A stretch of 22,476 nucleotides of DNA from an uncultured Clostridia bacterium (GTDB taxonomy: Bacteria > Bacillota > Clostridia > Oscillospirales > Ruminococcaceae), in assembly GCA_947632425.1 (NCBI GenBank), contig CANRPG010000009.1:1-22476 (forward strand), read 5' to 3'. Under the pieces are notes generated by a model. The model had not been told where the DNA came from, made no database searches, and worked only from the letters and a program-made list of their open reading frames with translations. Made by a program: the position numbers and the translations under genes. Of the stretch, positions 7,826 to 16,917 are shown piece by piece; positions within the stretch are counted from its first letter, which is position 1; each line of letters opens with the position of its first letter.

Positions 7826-8875
7826 CTATATACCATACTGTCTTCTCAGCTGACCGCAGGCTGCGTTTATATCAGCGCCCAAAGTCCTCCTTACAGTAAC
7901 ATTCATTTTAAACTTTTCCAGTGTCTCCTTAAACCTCATTGTTGACCGCCTTGACGACCTGTAATCCCTCTCGTCTATTTTATTTACCGGGATAAGATTT
8001 ACATGGCACATCATGCCGTCCAGAAGGGCTGCCAGTTTTCTGGCGTCCTCATAGCTGTCGTTCACGCCCTCTATCACCGCATACTCAAAGCTTACGCGTC
8101 TGCCCGTGGCTTTGAAATAATCGCGGCAGGCACAGACAAGCTCATTTATATCATATTTATTATTCACAGGCATTATACTGCTTCTTGACTTATTATCTGC
8201 CGAATGTAGCGATACCGAAAGGGTAATGCCCAATTTAAGCTTGGCAAGCTCATATATCTTCGGCACGAGCCCACAGGTAGAGAGCGAAATATGCCGCAGG
8301 CTGATATTCATTCCCTCGTGAGAAGAAATAAGCTCAAAGAACCTTACCACATTATCGTAATTATCAAGCGGCTCGCCTATGCCCATAAGCACCACGCCCG
8401 AAATTTTCCTTCCGCTGTCGCGCTGGGCGGTGTATATCTGCATAAGCATTTCAGACGGCAGAAGGTCTCTGCAAAAGCCTGCCTTTGTTGAAGCGCAGAA
8501 ACTGCACCCCATTTTGCACCCCACTTGTGTTGATATACACAACGTGTTGCCGTGCTCATATTCCATAAGAACAGACTCAACGTACTCGCCGTCATAAAGC
8601 CTATATAGATATTTTAACGTATTATCGGTACAAGAGGCAAGCCTTTTAGCAATAAATAGTGAATTTATACAAAAAATTTCGTCTAGCCGCGCTCTTAACT
8701 GTGCAGAAAGATTGGTCATAGAGGAAAAATCAACCACTTGCTTAACGTGCAGCCACTCATATATCTGTCTTGCCCTGAATTTCTTTTCGCCCATGCTTTC
8801 GATCATTTCTTCAAGCTCGGGCAAAGTCATGCTGAGAATGTCGGTTTTACCGTTTATCTGAATAGTCTGCCGCAT
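7826..8875 (-). CDS. rlmN: 23S rRNA (adenine-2503-C2)-methyltransferase RlmN
   Basis: 349 aa radical-SAM enzyme that methylates C2 of A2503 in 23S rRNA and A37 in some tRNAs. The cluster-binding Cys residues are 120, 124 and 127 (CKMGCSFC). GIGEPL (166-170) contacts SAM. Cys340 near the C-terminus (NAACGQL) is the methyl-carrying cysteine. The N-terminal RNA-binding part (FRARQIYEWLH) is present. AGAGG lies 6 nt before the ATG; the rsmB stop is 16 nt upstream. With only one such gene here, and the housekeeping context, it is RlmN rather than the resistance enzyme Cfr. Confidence 0.95.
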   Translation of the reverse strand: MRQTIQINGKTDILSMTLPELEEMIESMGEKKFRARQIYEWLHVKQVVDFSSMTNLSAQLRARLDEIFCINSLFIAKRLASCTDNTLKYLYRLYDGEYVESVLMEYEHGNTLCISTQVGCKMGCSFCASTKAGFCRDLLPSEMLMQIYTAQRDSGRKISGVVLMGIGEPLDNYDNVVRFFELISSHEGMNISLRHISLSTCGLVPKIYELAKLKLGITLSVSLHSADNKSRSSIMPVNNKYDINELVCACRDYFKATGRRVSFEYAVIEGVNDSYEDARKLAALLDGMMCHVNLIPVNKIDERDYRSSRRSTMRFKETLEKFKMNVTVRRTLGADINAACGQLRRQYGI

Positions 8876-8891
8876 AGCACACCTCTTTATG

Positions 8892-10205
8892 TCAACCGTC
8901 TTTTTTAAGCTTTGCTATAAAGAAACCGTCGCCGCCGAACATATCGGGCGTCATAGTCACAAACGGCTCTTTCAGTCCCATGTCATCACAAACATTTACG
9001 GGCGTAAAACCCTTGTTTTCCTGCAAAAACTTTTCTACTACCTGTTCATTTTCAGCCTTTGAAACTGTGCAGGTAGAATACACAAGCATGCCGCCGTCTT
9101 TAACATACTGCGCCGATGTTTTTAGTATCTCTGACTGTATCTCCGGCAGCCGTGCAAGCTCTTCGGGCTTTTTATACTTTATCTCGGGCTTGCGCCTTAT
9201 TACCCCAAACCCTGAGCATACAACATCGCAAAGCACTTTATCAGCCTTTGGCAACGAAGCACTAACTTTTCGCGCATCATTGACCGCCGCTGTAATGCAT
9301 TTTATACCCAGCCTTTCAGCGCCGCTTTTTATAAGCGATACTCTTTTTTCGTGAAGATCAAGGGCGTACAGCCTGCCGCTGTCTTTCATAAGCTGGGCGC
9401 AGGTAAACGCCTTTCCTCCGGGCGCAGAGCACACATCTATCAAAACTTCGCCCTCTTTTGGGTCAAGCGCCATACAGCATATCTGTGATGATATATCCTG
9501 AACATGGAACAGCCCGTTTTTAAAGGCAAGCGTATTTTCAATATCTCCGCCGCTCAGAAGCTGAACACAGTCGGGTATTTTATCATTCACATCGGCTTTA
9601 AAGCCGTCCTGCGAAAGCGCATCTATAAGCTGCTGAGCCGAGCACTTCAAAGTATTTGCTCTCAGTGTAACAGGCGGCTTACCTACGGAGCTCTCCAAAA
9701 GCGAAAGAGCCGTTTTTTCGCCGTATTCATTCAGCCATTTATGTACGAGCCACTCAGGACATGAATATTCAAGCGAGAGCTCGTCCTCTTTGTCGCTCGG
9801 CTTTGGCAGCGGCATGCCGTCTCTGATAAAACTTCTCAGAACGCCGTTTACAAAGCCAGCCGCCGACGGATTTTTCATCATATGCTTTACAAGCCTTACA
9901 GACTCATTCACCGCTGCGCTTGGCGGCACAGACTTCATATACAAAAGCTGATACAACCCCATTTGCAGCACGCAAACAGCTTCGTTTGAAAGCTTGTCCA
10001 TCGGTATTTTTGAACGCTCTGCAATTATCCTGTCAAGCGTTACGAGCCTTTCCAGAGTGCCGTATGCCAAAGCAGCCGCAAAGCGTTTTTCCTCATCTGA
10101 AAGCGAACCCTTGCTTATATAGCTGTCAAACGCGATGTTTGAATACGCGCCGCTGTGCCTGCAATTGTAAAGCAAGTGATACGCTGTTTCTCTCGGGTCT
10201 GCCAT
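8892..10205 (-). CDS. rsmB: 16S rRNA (cytosine-967-C5)-methyltransferase RsmB
   Basis: 437 aa. A NusB-like N-terminal RNA-binding domain (about 1-135) is followed by a Rossmann methyltransferase domain. The SAM motif is VCSAPGGKA (around 258-266). The nucleophile is Cys379 in the STC motif, and Cys330 in DVVCSG is the product-release cysteine; the family usually has Pro just before it, here Val. The start is the ATG at 10203-10205, one base after the stop of the upstream peptidase gene (TAG T ATG), so the two are probably translationally coupled. The frame stays open further upstream only through a TTG with no family-like sequence. Confidence 0.94.
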   Translation of the reverse strand: MADPRETAYHLLYNCRHSGAYSNIAFDSYISKGSLSDEEKRFAAALAYGTLERLVTLDRIIAERSKIPMDKLSNEAVCVLQMGLYQLLYMKSVPPSAAVNESVRLVKHMMKNPSAAGFVNGVLRSFIRDGMPLPKPSDKEDELSLEYSCPEWLVHKWLNEYGEKTALSLLESSVGKPPVTLRANTLKCSAQQLIDALSQDGFKADVNDKIPDCVQLLSGGDIENTLAFKNGLFHVQDISSQICCMALDPKEGEVLIDVCSAPGGKAFTCAQLMKDSGRLYALDLHEKRVSLIKSGAERLGIKCITAAVNDARKVSASLPKADKVLCDVVCSGFGVIRRKPEIKYKKPEELARLPEIQSEILKTSAQYVKDGGMLVYSTCTVSKAENEQVVEKFLQENKGFTPVNVCDDMGLKEPFVTMTPDMFGGDGFFIAKLKKDG

Positions 10206-10206
10206 A

Positions 10207-10941
10207 CTATCTTCGGCGGTTGTTGCTTCTGCCGGCAACGATGATGAACAGCCGCAAGAGCGTCATAAGTGTGGAGGCAAGAGCCGCAACATAGGTAAGC
10301 GCGGCAGCCGAAAGCACTTTTCTCGCACCTACAAGCTCATCGGGCTGTAGTATATCATAGCTTTCAAGCGTTTTTAGCGCGCGCGAACTTGCATTAAACT
10401 CAACAGGCAGAGTAACAAACTGAAAAACAGCTACCAGCGCATACAGAGCCACGCCGAAAAATGCTATCCTTATACCCGTATCATTGTTTGAGTTATACGA
10501 AAAGCCTGCAATTACAAGACCTATCATTATAAACAAGGTCGAAAACCTTGCGCCGAAATTCGTTATCGGAATTATTGCCGAGCGGATCTTTATCGGCACA
10601 TAGCCTTCTGAATGCTGCACCGCGTGACCGCACTCATGCGCCGCAACGCCTATAGCCGCCACCGAAGTGCTGTCAAACACCGAATCGGAAAGGTGAACGG
10701 TATTGTCTGTTGGGTTGAAGTTGTCCGTCAGCTGCCCGGGTATTCTCTCGATGTTTACATTATTCAGACCGTTGCTGTCAAGTATCATTCTTGCTACCTG
10801 CGCTGCCGTATACCCTTTGCGGCTGTAGTATGTTGAATACTTTTTGTACGACGAATTTACCTTGCTCTGCGCATACAGTGCAAACAGTATGGCAGGTATC
10901 ATCAGCAGTATAGTCCAGTCATACCAATATACGAACGGCAT
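10207..10941 (-). CDS. Membrane zinc metallopeptidase, YugP family
   Basis: 244 aa. Four predicted membrane helices at about 8-24, 133-149, 157-177 and 211-236. The HEXXH motif HECGH (102-106) lies before the second helix, and Glu181 in the LPVEFNASSRA segment is a likely third zinc ligand, as in M48-like peptidases. Its substrates are unknown. AGGAAG sits about 7 nt before the ATG. It lies between fmt and rsmB, an arrangement I recall from other Clostridia but not from B. subtilis, where yugP is elsewhere. A role in membrane protein quality control is only a guess. Confidence 0.85.
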   Translation of the reverse strand: MPFVYWYDWTILLMIPAILFALYAQSKVNSSYKKYSTYYSRKGYTAAQVARMILDSNGLNNVNIERIPGQLTDNFNPTDNTVHLSDSVFDSTSVAAIGVAAHECGHAVQHSEGYVPIKIRSAIIPITNFGARFSTLFIMIGLVIAGFSYNSNNDTGIRIAFFGVALYALVAVFQFVTLPVEFNASSRALKTLESYDILQPDELVGARKVLSAAALTYVAALASTLMTLLRLFIIVAGRSNNRRR

Positions 10942-10982
10942 TTAGATCTTCCTTTCAAAAAGTATAAAAATTCACTAAAAAG

Positions 10983-11915
10983 TTACGTATTGCCTATTAT
11001 CTCGCCGTCAGTCAGGTGTCTGCCTCTTACAAAATCTTCCGACGACATTCTCTTAGCGCCCTCTGCCTGCACCACAACGAACCTTACGCTGCCTTTTCCG
11101 CAGGCAACTATGAATTTTTCGGCATTTATAAGCTGCCCCGGTGCGCCCAACGTCTCGTCCTCGCTGACAAGCTCGCTTTTATACACCTTTATGCGCTTTC
11201 CTCTAACGCTGGTAACGGCGCACGGCCAGTCTGAAAGACCGCAGATGTGCTTGTTTACCGAGTACGCATCTTTTGTAAAATCTATCTCACACATATCCTT
11301 GCTGAGCATAGGCGCATAGCTTGAAAGCTCGTCGTTTTGCGGTATCGGGGTAAGTTCTGAAAGTCTATCCAAAGCATCGACCATAAGCTGCGCGCCCATC
11401 TGCGAAAGCCTTTCAAAAAGCTCGGCAGAAGTTTCATTTATGCCTATATCTGTTTCACTTTGCAGCAGGATATCACCCGTGTCAAGACCCTCGCCCATTT
11501 GCATTACCGTAATGCCTGTTACCCTGTCGCCGTTGAGAACACTTCTCTGTATCGGCGCAGCGCCTCTGTACTTTGGCAGCAACGAGCCGTGAACGTTTAT
11601 GCAGCCAAATCGCGGAAATTCAAGCACTTCTTTCGGCAGTATCTTTCCGTATGCAGCCACTATTATCAGATCAGGTTGATATTTACTTAATATTTCCACG
11701 GCAATATCGGGTGCTTTTTTAAGGCTCTCCGGCTGATGAACGGGCGTGCCATGCTGTAAAGCAAGTTCCTTTACAGGCGAAGCTTTCATTTTGTAACCTC
11801 TGCCTGTAGGTTTGTCAGGCTGCGTAAACACCGCGCACACCTCATGCTCACTGTTATAAAGCGCCTGAAGCGTAGGAACAGCAAAATCAGGCGTTCCCAT
11901 AAAAACGATCTTCAT
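10983..11915 (-). CDS. fmt: Methionyl-tRNA formyltransferase
   Basis: 310 aa, the standard length. Transfers a formyl group from 10-formyl-tetrahydrofolate to initiator Met-tRNA. Begins with the typical MKIVFMGTPDFAVPTL. Catalytic Asn107, His109 and Asp146 are present in CINVHGSLLPKYRGAAP and EGLDTGDIL. The C-terminal OB-like tRNA-binding domain starts near residue 205. GGAG is 9 nt upstream of the ATG. It lies 35 nt after def, the enzyme that later removes the formyl group, and 41 nt before the zinc peptidase gene. Confidence 0.97.
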   Translation of the reverse strand: MKIVFMGTPDFAVPTLQALYNSEHEVCAVFTQPDKPTGRGYKMKASPVKELALQHGTPVHQPESLKKAPDIAVEILSKYQPDLIIVAAYGKILPKEVLEFPRFGCINVHGSLLPKYRGAAPIQRSVLNGDRVTGITVMQMGEGLDTGDILLQSETDIGINETSAELFERLSQMGAQLMVDALDRLSELTPIPQNDELSSYAPMLSKDMCEIDFTKDAYSVNKHICGLSDWPCAVTSVRGKRIKVYKSELVSEDETLGAPGQLINAEKFIVACGKGSVRFVVVQAEGAKRMSSEDFVRGRHLTDGEIIGNT

Positions 11916-11950
11916 AAAAAATACTCCGTCTTTGAAGTTATTGTATGCAG

Positions 11951-12403
11951 TTATCTTTCAACGTATTCTTCAATAAGGTCAACAAACAGTCTGCCCTCAA
12001 GGTGATCCAGCTCATGGCAGACGGCTCTTGCAAAAAGACCCTCAACTTCTTTTTCATACCATATGCCATTTCTGTCCTGAGCTTTGAACTTAACGTGCAT
12101 AGGTCTTGTAACATATCCCCACTCGTTAGGGCAAGAAAGGCAGCCCTCAACATCTCTCTGCGTACCCGAATACTCCAGTATCTCGGGATTTATAAGCTCA
12201 TAGTAACCCTCGCCTGCATCTATAACGCAAATTCTTTTGAGAAAGCCTACCTGCGGAGCTGCAAGACCAACACCCTCGGCGGCAGAAAGAGTTTCATGCA
12301 TATCGTCAAGAAGTTTTGCAAGTTTTTCGTCAAATGCCTCAACAGGCTTGCACACCTTGTGAAGTATAGGTTCTGATTTATTGAATATTATCCTCTTAGC
12401 CAT
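11951..12403 (-). CDS. def: Peptide deformylase, type 1
   Basis: 150 aa cytoplasmic metalloenzyme that removes the formyl group from nascent proteins. All three family motifs are present: GVGLAAPQVG (45-54), EGCLSCP (86-92, metal-binding Cys88) and CHELDH (metal-binding His residues with the catalytic Glu between). The short length and lack of inserts mark the bacterial type 1 form. A GGGTG precedes the ATG by 6 nt. It is 14 nt after priA and 35 nt before fmt. Confidence 0.97.
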   Translation of the reverse strand: MAKRIIFNKSEPILHKVCKPVEAFDEKLAKLLDDMHETLSAAEGVGLAAPQVGFLKRICVIDAGEGYYELINPEILEYSGTQRDVEGCLSCPNEWGYVTRPMHVKFKAQDRNGIWYEKEVEGLFARAVCHELDHLEGRLFVDLIEEYVER

Positions 12404-12417
12404 ATTAACACCCTTTT

Positions 12418-14877
12418 TTATATTATATCACCGTTCATATCGGCAAAAATGCGTATATTGGAGTATTCGCGCTCTTTCAGAAAATCTGACAGCGTAGCTG
12501 AAATTATCTTTCTTGTAGCGCGGTTGTTCTTGCATTTAAGTATTAGTCTGTATCTGTATCGGTTGTTTACCTTGCCCACCGAATACTGCGAAGGGCCTAA
12601 AACATACAGCGGAAGCTTTGTTTCGCACTCGCTTTTATGTTTTTCAAGAAGAGACGAAAAATGCTTTGCCGCCGCCCTTACTTTATCATCTGCAACACCG
12701 CTCAGACCAATTATACACAGGTCACAAAACGGCGGATATATCTGCGTTTTTCTGAAACTTATCTCCTGCTCGAAAAAGCCTTTGTAATCCTGCCTTGCAG
12801 CAAGCTCTATAACATAATGGTCGGGGCTTGATGTCTGCAAAAATGCTCTGCCTCGCTTTTCACCTCTGCCGCCCCTGCCTACTACCTGAGTTATAAGCGA
12901 AAAGGTTCTTTCAGAGCTTCTGAAATCGCCTCTATACAGAGAATTGTCTATAGAAAGCACACCGACAAGCGTTACCGTCGGAAAGTCAATACCCTTGGCT
13001 ATCATCTGCGTGCCGAGCATTATGTCATACTCGCCGTTTGCAAATGCCTGAAAATTCTTCTCATATGCAAACCGCGATGACGTTGTATCGGCATCCATAC
13101 GCAAAATTTTAGCATTCGGAAACTGCTCTGACAGCACATCTTCAATTCTCTGCGTGCCGCTGCCGCCCATTGAAAAGTCTTTGCAGCCGCACTGACAGGT
13201 AATATTTGCCGAGCTTGAATATCCGCAGTAGTGGCACATAAGTCTGCCGTTTGCTTTATGGTATGTTAGCGGTATGCTGCAATGTGGGCACTGAAGCACC
13301 GTTCTGCACTCGCGGCAGGTAAAGTGCGGACTGTAGCCGCGCCTGTTTATCAGCAGTATCGCCTGTTCTTTTCTTTCCAGAGTTTTGGTAATCTCATCTA
13401 TAAGCGCGCCGCTCAGAACTCCCTCGCAGCCCATTACGCGCTCGGTCTCCATGTCGACAACTGCCACCTCGGGCAGCAGCGCACCCGAAAACCTTTTCTT
13501 AAGCTCAAAATAATGAAATCTGCCTGTTTTTGCGTAATAATATGTTTCAAGCGAAGGCGTTGCAGAAGCCAGCAGCAAAGTTGCGTTATTATGTCCGCAG
13601 CGCTGTATCGCCACATCTCTTGCATGGTATCTCGGAGAGCTTTCAGACTTGTAGCTGTGCTCGCCTTCCTCATCTATAATTATTATGCCTATGTTCTCCA
13701 AAGGGGCAAATACCGCGCTTCTCGTGCCGACGGCTATTTTAGCCTTGCCGCTTTTCAGCCGTTTGTATTCGTCTACCCTCTGCCCAAGCGAAAGATTTGA
13801 ATGTATTACCGCCACGGTATCGCCGAAATACGCCCTGAATTTGCCTACAGTCTGCGGCGTGAGCGATATTTCAGGTATCAGCACCAGAGCCGTTTTGCCT
13901 ATGCTTAGTGTATGCTCGATAAGCTTTATAAAAACCGAAGTTTTTCCGCTGCCTGTAACGCCGTACAATAGCGCGCCGCAGGGCTTGCCTGCATCTACAA
14001 GCGCCGAAATACCATTATATGCACGCTGCTGCTCGTCGTTAAGCTCCAGATCCTCTGCATGAAGTTCTTCGCCGTCCGTGAGCATATCAACGCTTCTCAA
14101 AGATTCATATTCATACTCGTATGCTATGCCGCCTTTTACCAGATTTTTGATAATAGTCTGCGTAACGCCGGTAGCATAAAGCAGTTCTTTCACAGAAGCA
14201 GCCGAATTTTCAAGCAAAAACTCAACTACCTTTTTCTGCTTCGGCGTAATGGTATATCCCGAAGGGTCTTGAACAAAACTATCTGTCAGCGAGACCATTT
14301 TTACAGTCTCATCGCCAACGCGCCGTTTTATATCGTCCTCCTGCTCGATAACACCCTTGTCGATAAGACTTTTTATTATCTTTATCTTTTCGGGATCATC
14401 ATCGGTATTGAGTAACTCGTCTGTGTCTTTCGGGGATTCGGCATTTTTCAAAGCATCTACAAGCTGCTGCTCCTTTGGCGTAAGCTCACATTCTATCGCC
14501 ATGTTCGCAAGCGTATATCTTTGCGTGTAGCGATACGAAAACCCTGCCGGTACAATAGCTTTGTATGCATCGAAATATGTACAGAAAGTATTTTCTTTGA
14601 GCCACAAAACAAGCTTTATAAGCTCATCATTTATCAGCGGCTGATCTTCAAGAACTTTGGATATAGGTTTAAGCTCTGCTTCATCGCTTTGCGTGTATAT
14701 CCTGACAACAAAACCTATGCGCTTTATGTTTCCCCTGCCAAACGGCACAAGCACCCTTGCACCGCACTTGAGCGTATCATACATCTGCCGTGGGATACTG
14801 TAGCTGTAAAGTGCATCAAAGCTATAAGCGGCGCAGCTTACTGCTACGTCAGCCGCAAGTTGTCCTGCTGCGAGCAA
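12418..14877 (-). CDS. priA: Primosomal protein N' (replication restart helicase PriA)
   Basis: 819 aa 3'-to-5' helicase that rebuilds the replisome at stalled forks. Order: N-terminal 3'-binding domain (about 8-115), winged-helix region, Walker A YGVTGSGKT (305-313), Walker B IIIDEEGEHSYK (399-410), zinc ligands at Cys521, 524, 530, 533, 548, 551, 561/563 and 565, second helicase lobe (about 575-690) with TQMIAKGIDF and QVVGRGGRG, then the C-terminal domain. The start is a TTG at 14875-14877, supported by GAGGAG about 7 nt upstream. In B. subtilis coaBC lies between rpoZ and priA; here only 20 nt separate them. Confidence 0.96.
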   Translation of the reverse strand: MLAAGQLAADVAVSCAAYSFDALYSYSIPRQMYDTLKCGARVLVPFGRGNIKRIGFVVRIYTQSDEAELKPISKVLEDQPLINDELIKLVLWLKENTFCTYFDAYKAIVPAGFSYRYTQRYTLANMAIECELTPKEQQLVDALKNAESPKDTDELLNTDDDPEKIKIIKSLIDKGVIEQEDDIKRRVGDETVKMVSLTDSFVQDPSGYTITPKQKKVVEFLLENSAASVKELLYATGVTQTIIKNLVKGGIAYEYEYESLRSVDMLTDGEELHAEDLELNDEQQRAYNGISALVDAGKPCGALLYGVTGSGKTSVFIKLIEHTLSIGKTALVLIPEISLTPQTVGKFRAYFGDTVAVIHSNLSLGQRVDEYKRLKSGKAKIAVGTRSAVFAPLENIGIIIIDEEGEHSYKSESSPRYHARDVAIQRCGHNNATLLLASATPSLETYYYAKTGRFHYFELKKRFSGALLPEVAVVDMETERVMGCEGVLSGALIDEITKTLERKEQAILLINRRGYSPHFTCRECRTVLQCPHCSIPLTYHKANGRLMCHYCGYSSSANITCQCGCKDFSMGGSGTQRIEDVLSEQFPNAKILRMDADTTSSRFAYEKNFQAFANGEYDIMLGTQMIAKGIDFPTVTLVGVLSIDNSLYRGDFRSSERTFSLITQVVGRGGRGEKRGRAFLQTSSPDHYVIELAARQDYKGFFEQEISFRKTQIYPPFCDLCIIGLSGVADDKVRAAAKHFSSLLEKHKSECETKLPLYVLGPSQYSVGKVNNRYRYRLILKCKNNRATRKIISATLSDFLKEREYSNIRIFADMNGDII

Positions 14878-14897
14878 ACCTATTCTCCTCTTCCCAT

Positions 14898-15098
14898 TTA
14901 GTTAGCTTTCTTTTCGTACATCTTGTATTCGCCGTTTGCAAGTTCTTCAACAGCGGTCTTAACTGCCTTCTGTTCAAGATGTATCTTGTTTTCAATGGCA
15001 TCGTCCGTAATTTCTCTCGCCCTTTTCGCCACTGCAATTACCAGTGAATAAGGGCTCTCTCCGTTTTTCAGTAGCTGTGATGCTGCCGGTCTAAGCAT
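14898..15098 (-). CDS. rpoZ: RNA polymerase omega subunit
   Basis: 66 aa. Binds the beta-prime subunit and aids polymerase assembly. The core matches the family: RPAASQLL, SPYSLVIAVAKRAREI and the KAVKTAVEEL helix. The ATG (15096-15098) overlaps the end of gmk by 8 nt (ATGCTTAG), with GAGGTG about 7 nt upstream inside gmk. The gmk-rpoZ pair is conserved across Bacillota and many Proteobacteria. Confidence 0.95.
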   Translation of the reverse strand: MLRPAASQLLKNGESPYSLVIAVAKRAREITDDAIENKIHLEQKAVKTAVEELANGEYKMYEKKAN

Positions 15099-15711
15099 TT
15101 TTCAACACCTCGTCAATAATATTTTTTGCGTTTCGTTTTATTCTTGCAGCTTTGCACACTGCCGCAAGATCTGCCACGGCTTCGTCAAGGTCGCCGTTTA
15201 TAATTATATAGTCATATTTCTCCGCAAGACGTATCTCATTCGCCGCCTGCTCCATGCGCTTGTTTATAGTTTCCTCGTCCTCGGTGCCGCGCCTTGTAAG
15301 CCTGCGCCGAAGCTCTTTCATGGAAGGCGGTATTATAAATATCAGCACAGCCTCGGGCATGGTTTTTTTTATATTGAATGCGCCTTTTGTTTCTATCTCC
15401 AGAAGAACGTCTTTGCCGCTTTCTATGTTTTCAGTCACTTCCGACTTCAAAGTGCCATAGTAGTTGCCGCAATACTCAGCATATTCCAAAAACTCGCCTT
15501 TATCTATAAGCTGTTCAAAATCTTCTCTACTCATAAAGTGGTATGTCACGCCGTCTTTATCCTCATCACGAGGGGCGCGCGTGGTAGCAGAAACAGAATA
15601 ATGCACCGTTTCCGGGTCGTTGAACACCCTTTTGAGTATCGTGCCCTTTCCTCCGCCCGATGGCGCAGAAACCACAAAGAGCATACCTTTTTTGTTACAT
15701 TCCTGCGGCAT
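15091..15711 (-). CDS. gmk: Guanylate kinase
   Basis: 206 aa. Phosphorylates GMP to GDP, an essential step in GTP and dGTP supply. The P-loop is APSGGGKGT. GMP-binding segments SATTRAPRDEDKDG and YHFMSREDF, then the LEYAEYCGNYYG region and the R-rich lid (RRRLTRRGTEDEE) follow in order. The start is the ATG at 15709-15711, one base after the remA stop, with GAGGAG 7 nt upstream. An in-frame TTG 21 nt further up lacks support. Confidence 0.96.
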   Translation of the reverse strand: MPQECNKKGMLFVVSAPSGGGKGTILKRVFNDPETVHYSVSATTRAPRDEDKDGVTYHFMSREDFEQLIDKGEFLEYAEYCGNYYGTLKSEVTENIESGKDVLLEIETKGAFNIKKTMPEAVLIFIIPPSMKELRRRLTRRGTEDEETINKRMEQAANEIRLAEKYDYIIINGDLDEAVADLAAVCKAARIKRNAKNIIDEVLKNA

Positions 15712-15712
15712 A

Positions 15713-15955
15713 TCAGTTCTCCTCTTTTTCAACGTGACCGCCGACCGCCTGCGGAGTTATAGCAGAAAGTATAACGTGGTCGCTGTCGGTTACTATCACC
15801 GAGCGCGTTTTTCTGCCATAAGTCGCATCTATCAGCAGTCCCCTGTCCTTGGCGTCAGAAATAATGCGCTTTATCGGCGCAGAATCAGGGCTGACCACCG
15901 CCACCAGTCTTTCAGACGACACCATGTTGCCGTATCCTATATTTATCAGCTGCAT
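15713..15955 (-). CDS. remA: RemA-family DNA-binding regulator (DUF370)
   Basis: 80 aa. In B. subtilis RemA is a small ring-forming DNA-binding protein that activates biofilm matrix and osmoprotection genes. The family core is clear: LINIGYGNMVSSERLVAVVSP, then PIKRIISDAKDRGLLIDATYGRKTRSVI. The yicC-remA-gmk order is the same as in B. subtilis. AGGTGG ends 4 nt before the ATG. What it controls in this organism is unknown. The last codons carry the ribosome binding site of gmk. Confidence 0.93.
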   Translation of the reverse strand: MQLINIGYGNMVSSERLVAVVSPDSAPIKRIISDAKDRGLLIDATYGRKTRSVIVTDSDHVILSAITPQAVGGHVEKEEN

Positions 15956-15967
15956 AAATCCACCTGT

Positions 15968-16846
15968 CTATTCCACGTTCTGTATCTGTTCGCGAATCTT
16001 TTCGATCTCGCTTTTCAGATCAACAACAATTTTCGTTATTTCAAGATCCTGACACTTTGAGCCTATCGTGTTTACCTCTCTGTTAAGCTCCTGCGTGAGG
16101 AAATCAAGCTTTCTTCCAACCGGTTCGCTGCTTTGCAAAAGCTGCCTGTACTGCGCTATGTGGCTTCTCAGACGAACGGTCTCCTCGTCAACGGCGGTTT
16201 TTTCGCTGAATATCGCAGCTTCGGTCAGCACGCGCGCATCGTCAATATTCCTGTCCTCAACTATCTCTCTTATGCGCTCGGTAAGCCTTTGCATATATGC
16301 CTTTGTGGTCTCGGGCGAAAGCTTTTCCACCTCGCCGACCTGCTTTTCAATAAAGTCCAGCCGCGAAGATATATCGTCATACATCTTTTTGCCCTCAGTT
16401 GTTCTCATCTGTATGAACTTATCTAGAGCCGCTTCTGCAACAGCCTTTATCTGCGACCAGACTTCTTCTTCGTCCTCAACTGTTTTCTTTATTGTAAAAA
16501 TATCGTTGAGCCGCATTATCGAAGTAAGCGTCAAATCATCAGCCAAAGAAAGCGTATCTCCTGCACCGCGCAGAGCATCTACATACTGCCTTGCCAGCGC
16601 TTCGTTTATCTCTATCTCCGCATCTGTTCCCACACGGTTGAAAACAGAAACCGAAACTTCAACTTTGCCGCGTGATATCTTTCCTGCCAGCAGGCTTTTC
16701 AGCTTGTCCTCTATGTAACCGTATGCGCGCGGATATTTTGCAGAAAACTCATAATACCGCGAATTTACTGACTTTATCTCAACTATTATCTCTTTGGTAT
16801 CAAGCATGACTCTCTCTCTGCCAAAACCCGTCATACTTTTCAGCAT
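15968..16846 (-). CDS. yicC: YicC/YloC-family endoribonuclease
   Basis: 292 aa, the usual family length. Shows the family N-terminus (MLKSMTGFGRE, then SVNSRYYEFSAKYP) and the C-terminal DUF1732 part with ELNREVNTIGSKCQD and a closing helix. E. coli YicC is a ribonuclease acting with RNA decay factors; the biochemical role in Bacillota is less clear. AGGAGG lies 7 nt before the ATG. First gene of the 13-gene operon, about 32 nt downstream of the predicted transcription start. Confidence 0.94.
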   Translation of the reverse strand: MLKSMTGFGRERVMLDTKEIIVEIKSVNSRYYEFSAKYPRAYGYIEDKLKSLLAGKISRGKVEVSVSVFNRVGTDAEIEINEALARQYVDALRGAGDTLSLADDLTLTSIMRLNDIFTIKKTVEDEEEVWSQIKAVAEAALDKFIQMRTTEGKKMYDDISSRLDFIEKQVGEVEKLSPETTKAYMQRLTERIREIVEDRNIDDARVLTEAAIFSEKTAVDEETVRLRSHIAQYRQLLQSSEPVGRKLDFLTQELNREVNTIGSKCQDLEITKIVVDLKSEIEKIREQIQNVE

Positions 16847-16884
16847 AGGCTCTCCTCCTGTCTTTCATGATCAAACTAAATAAT

Positions 16885-16913
16885 ATTATAAATCATTCTG
16901 CAATATATAGCAA
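16885..16913 (-). promoter_or_regulatory. Sigma-A type promoter of the yicC-rsgA operon
   Basis: On the minus strand: TTGCTA (16908-16913), 17-nt spacer, TATAAT (16885-16890). Predicted start near 16878. The only strong promoter I can see for the 13 genes downstream, as gene gaps inside the operon are all 51 nt or less. Confidence 0.8.
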
Positions 16914-16917
16914 TAAA

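Noticed and set aside
7782..8894. The same 15-nt string (TGACATAAAGAGGTG on the minus strand) ahead of both prpC (7782-7796) and rlmN (8880-8894)
   Set aside because: Part of it is the ribosome binding site in both cases, and one such match in 22 kb is plausible by chance. No other copies seen.
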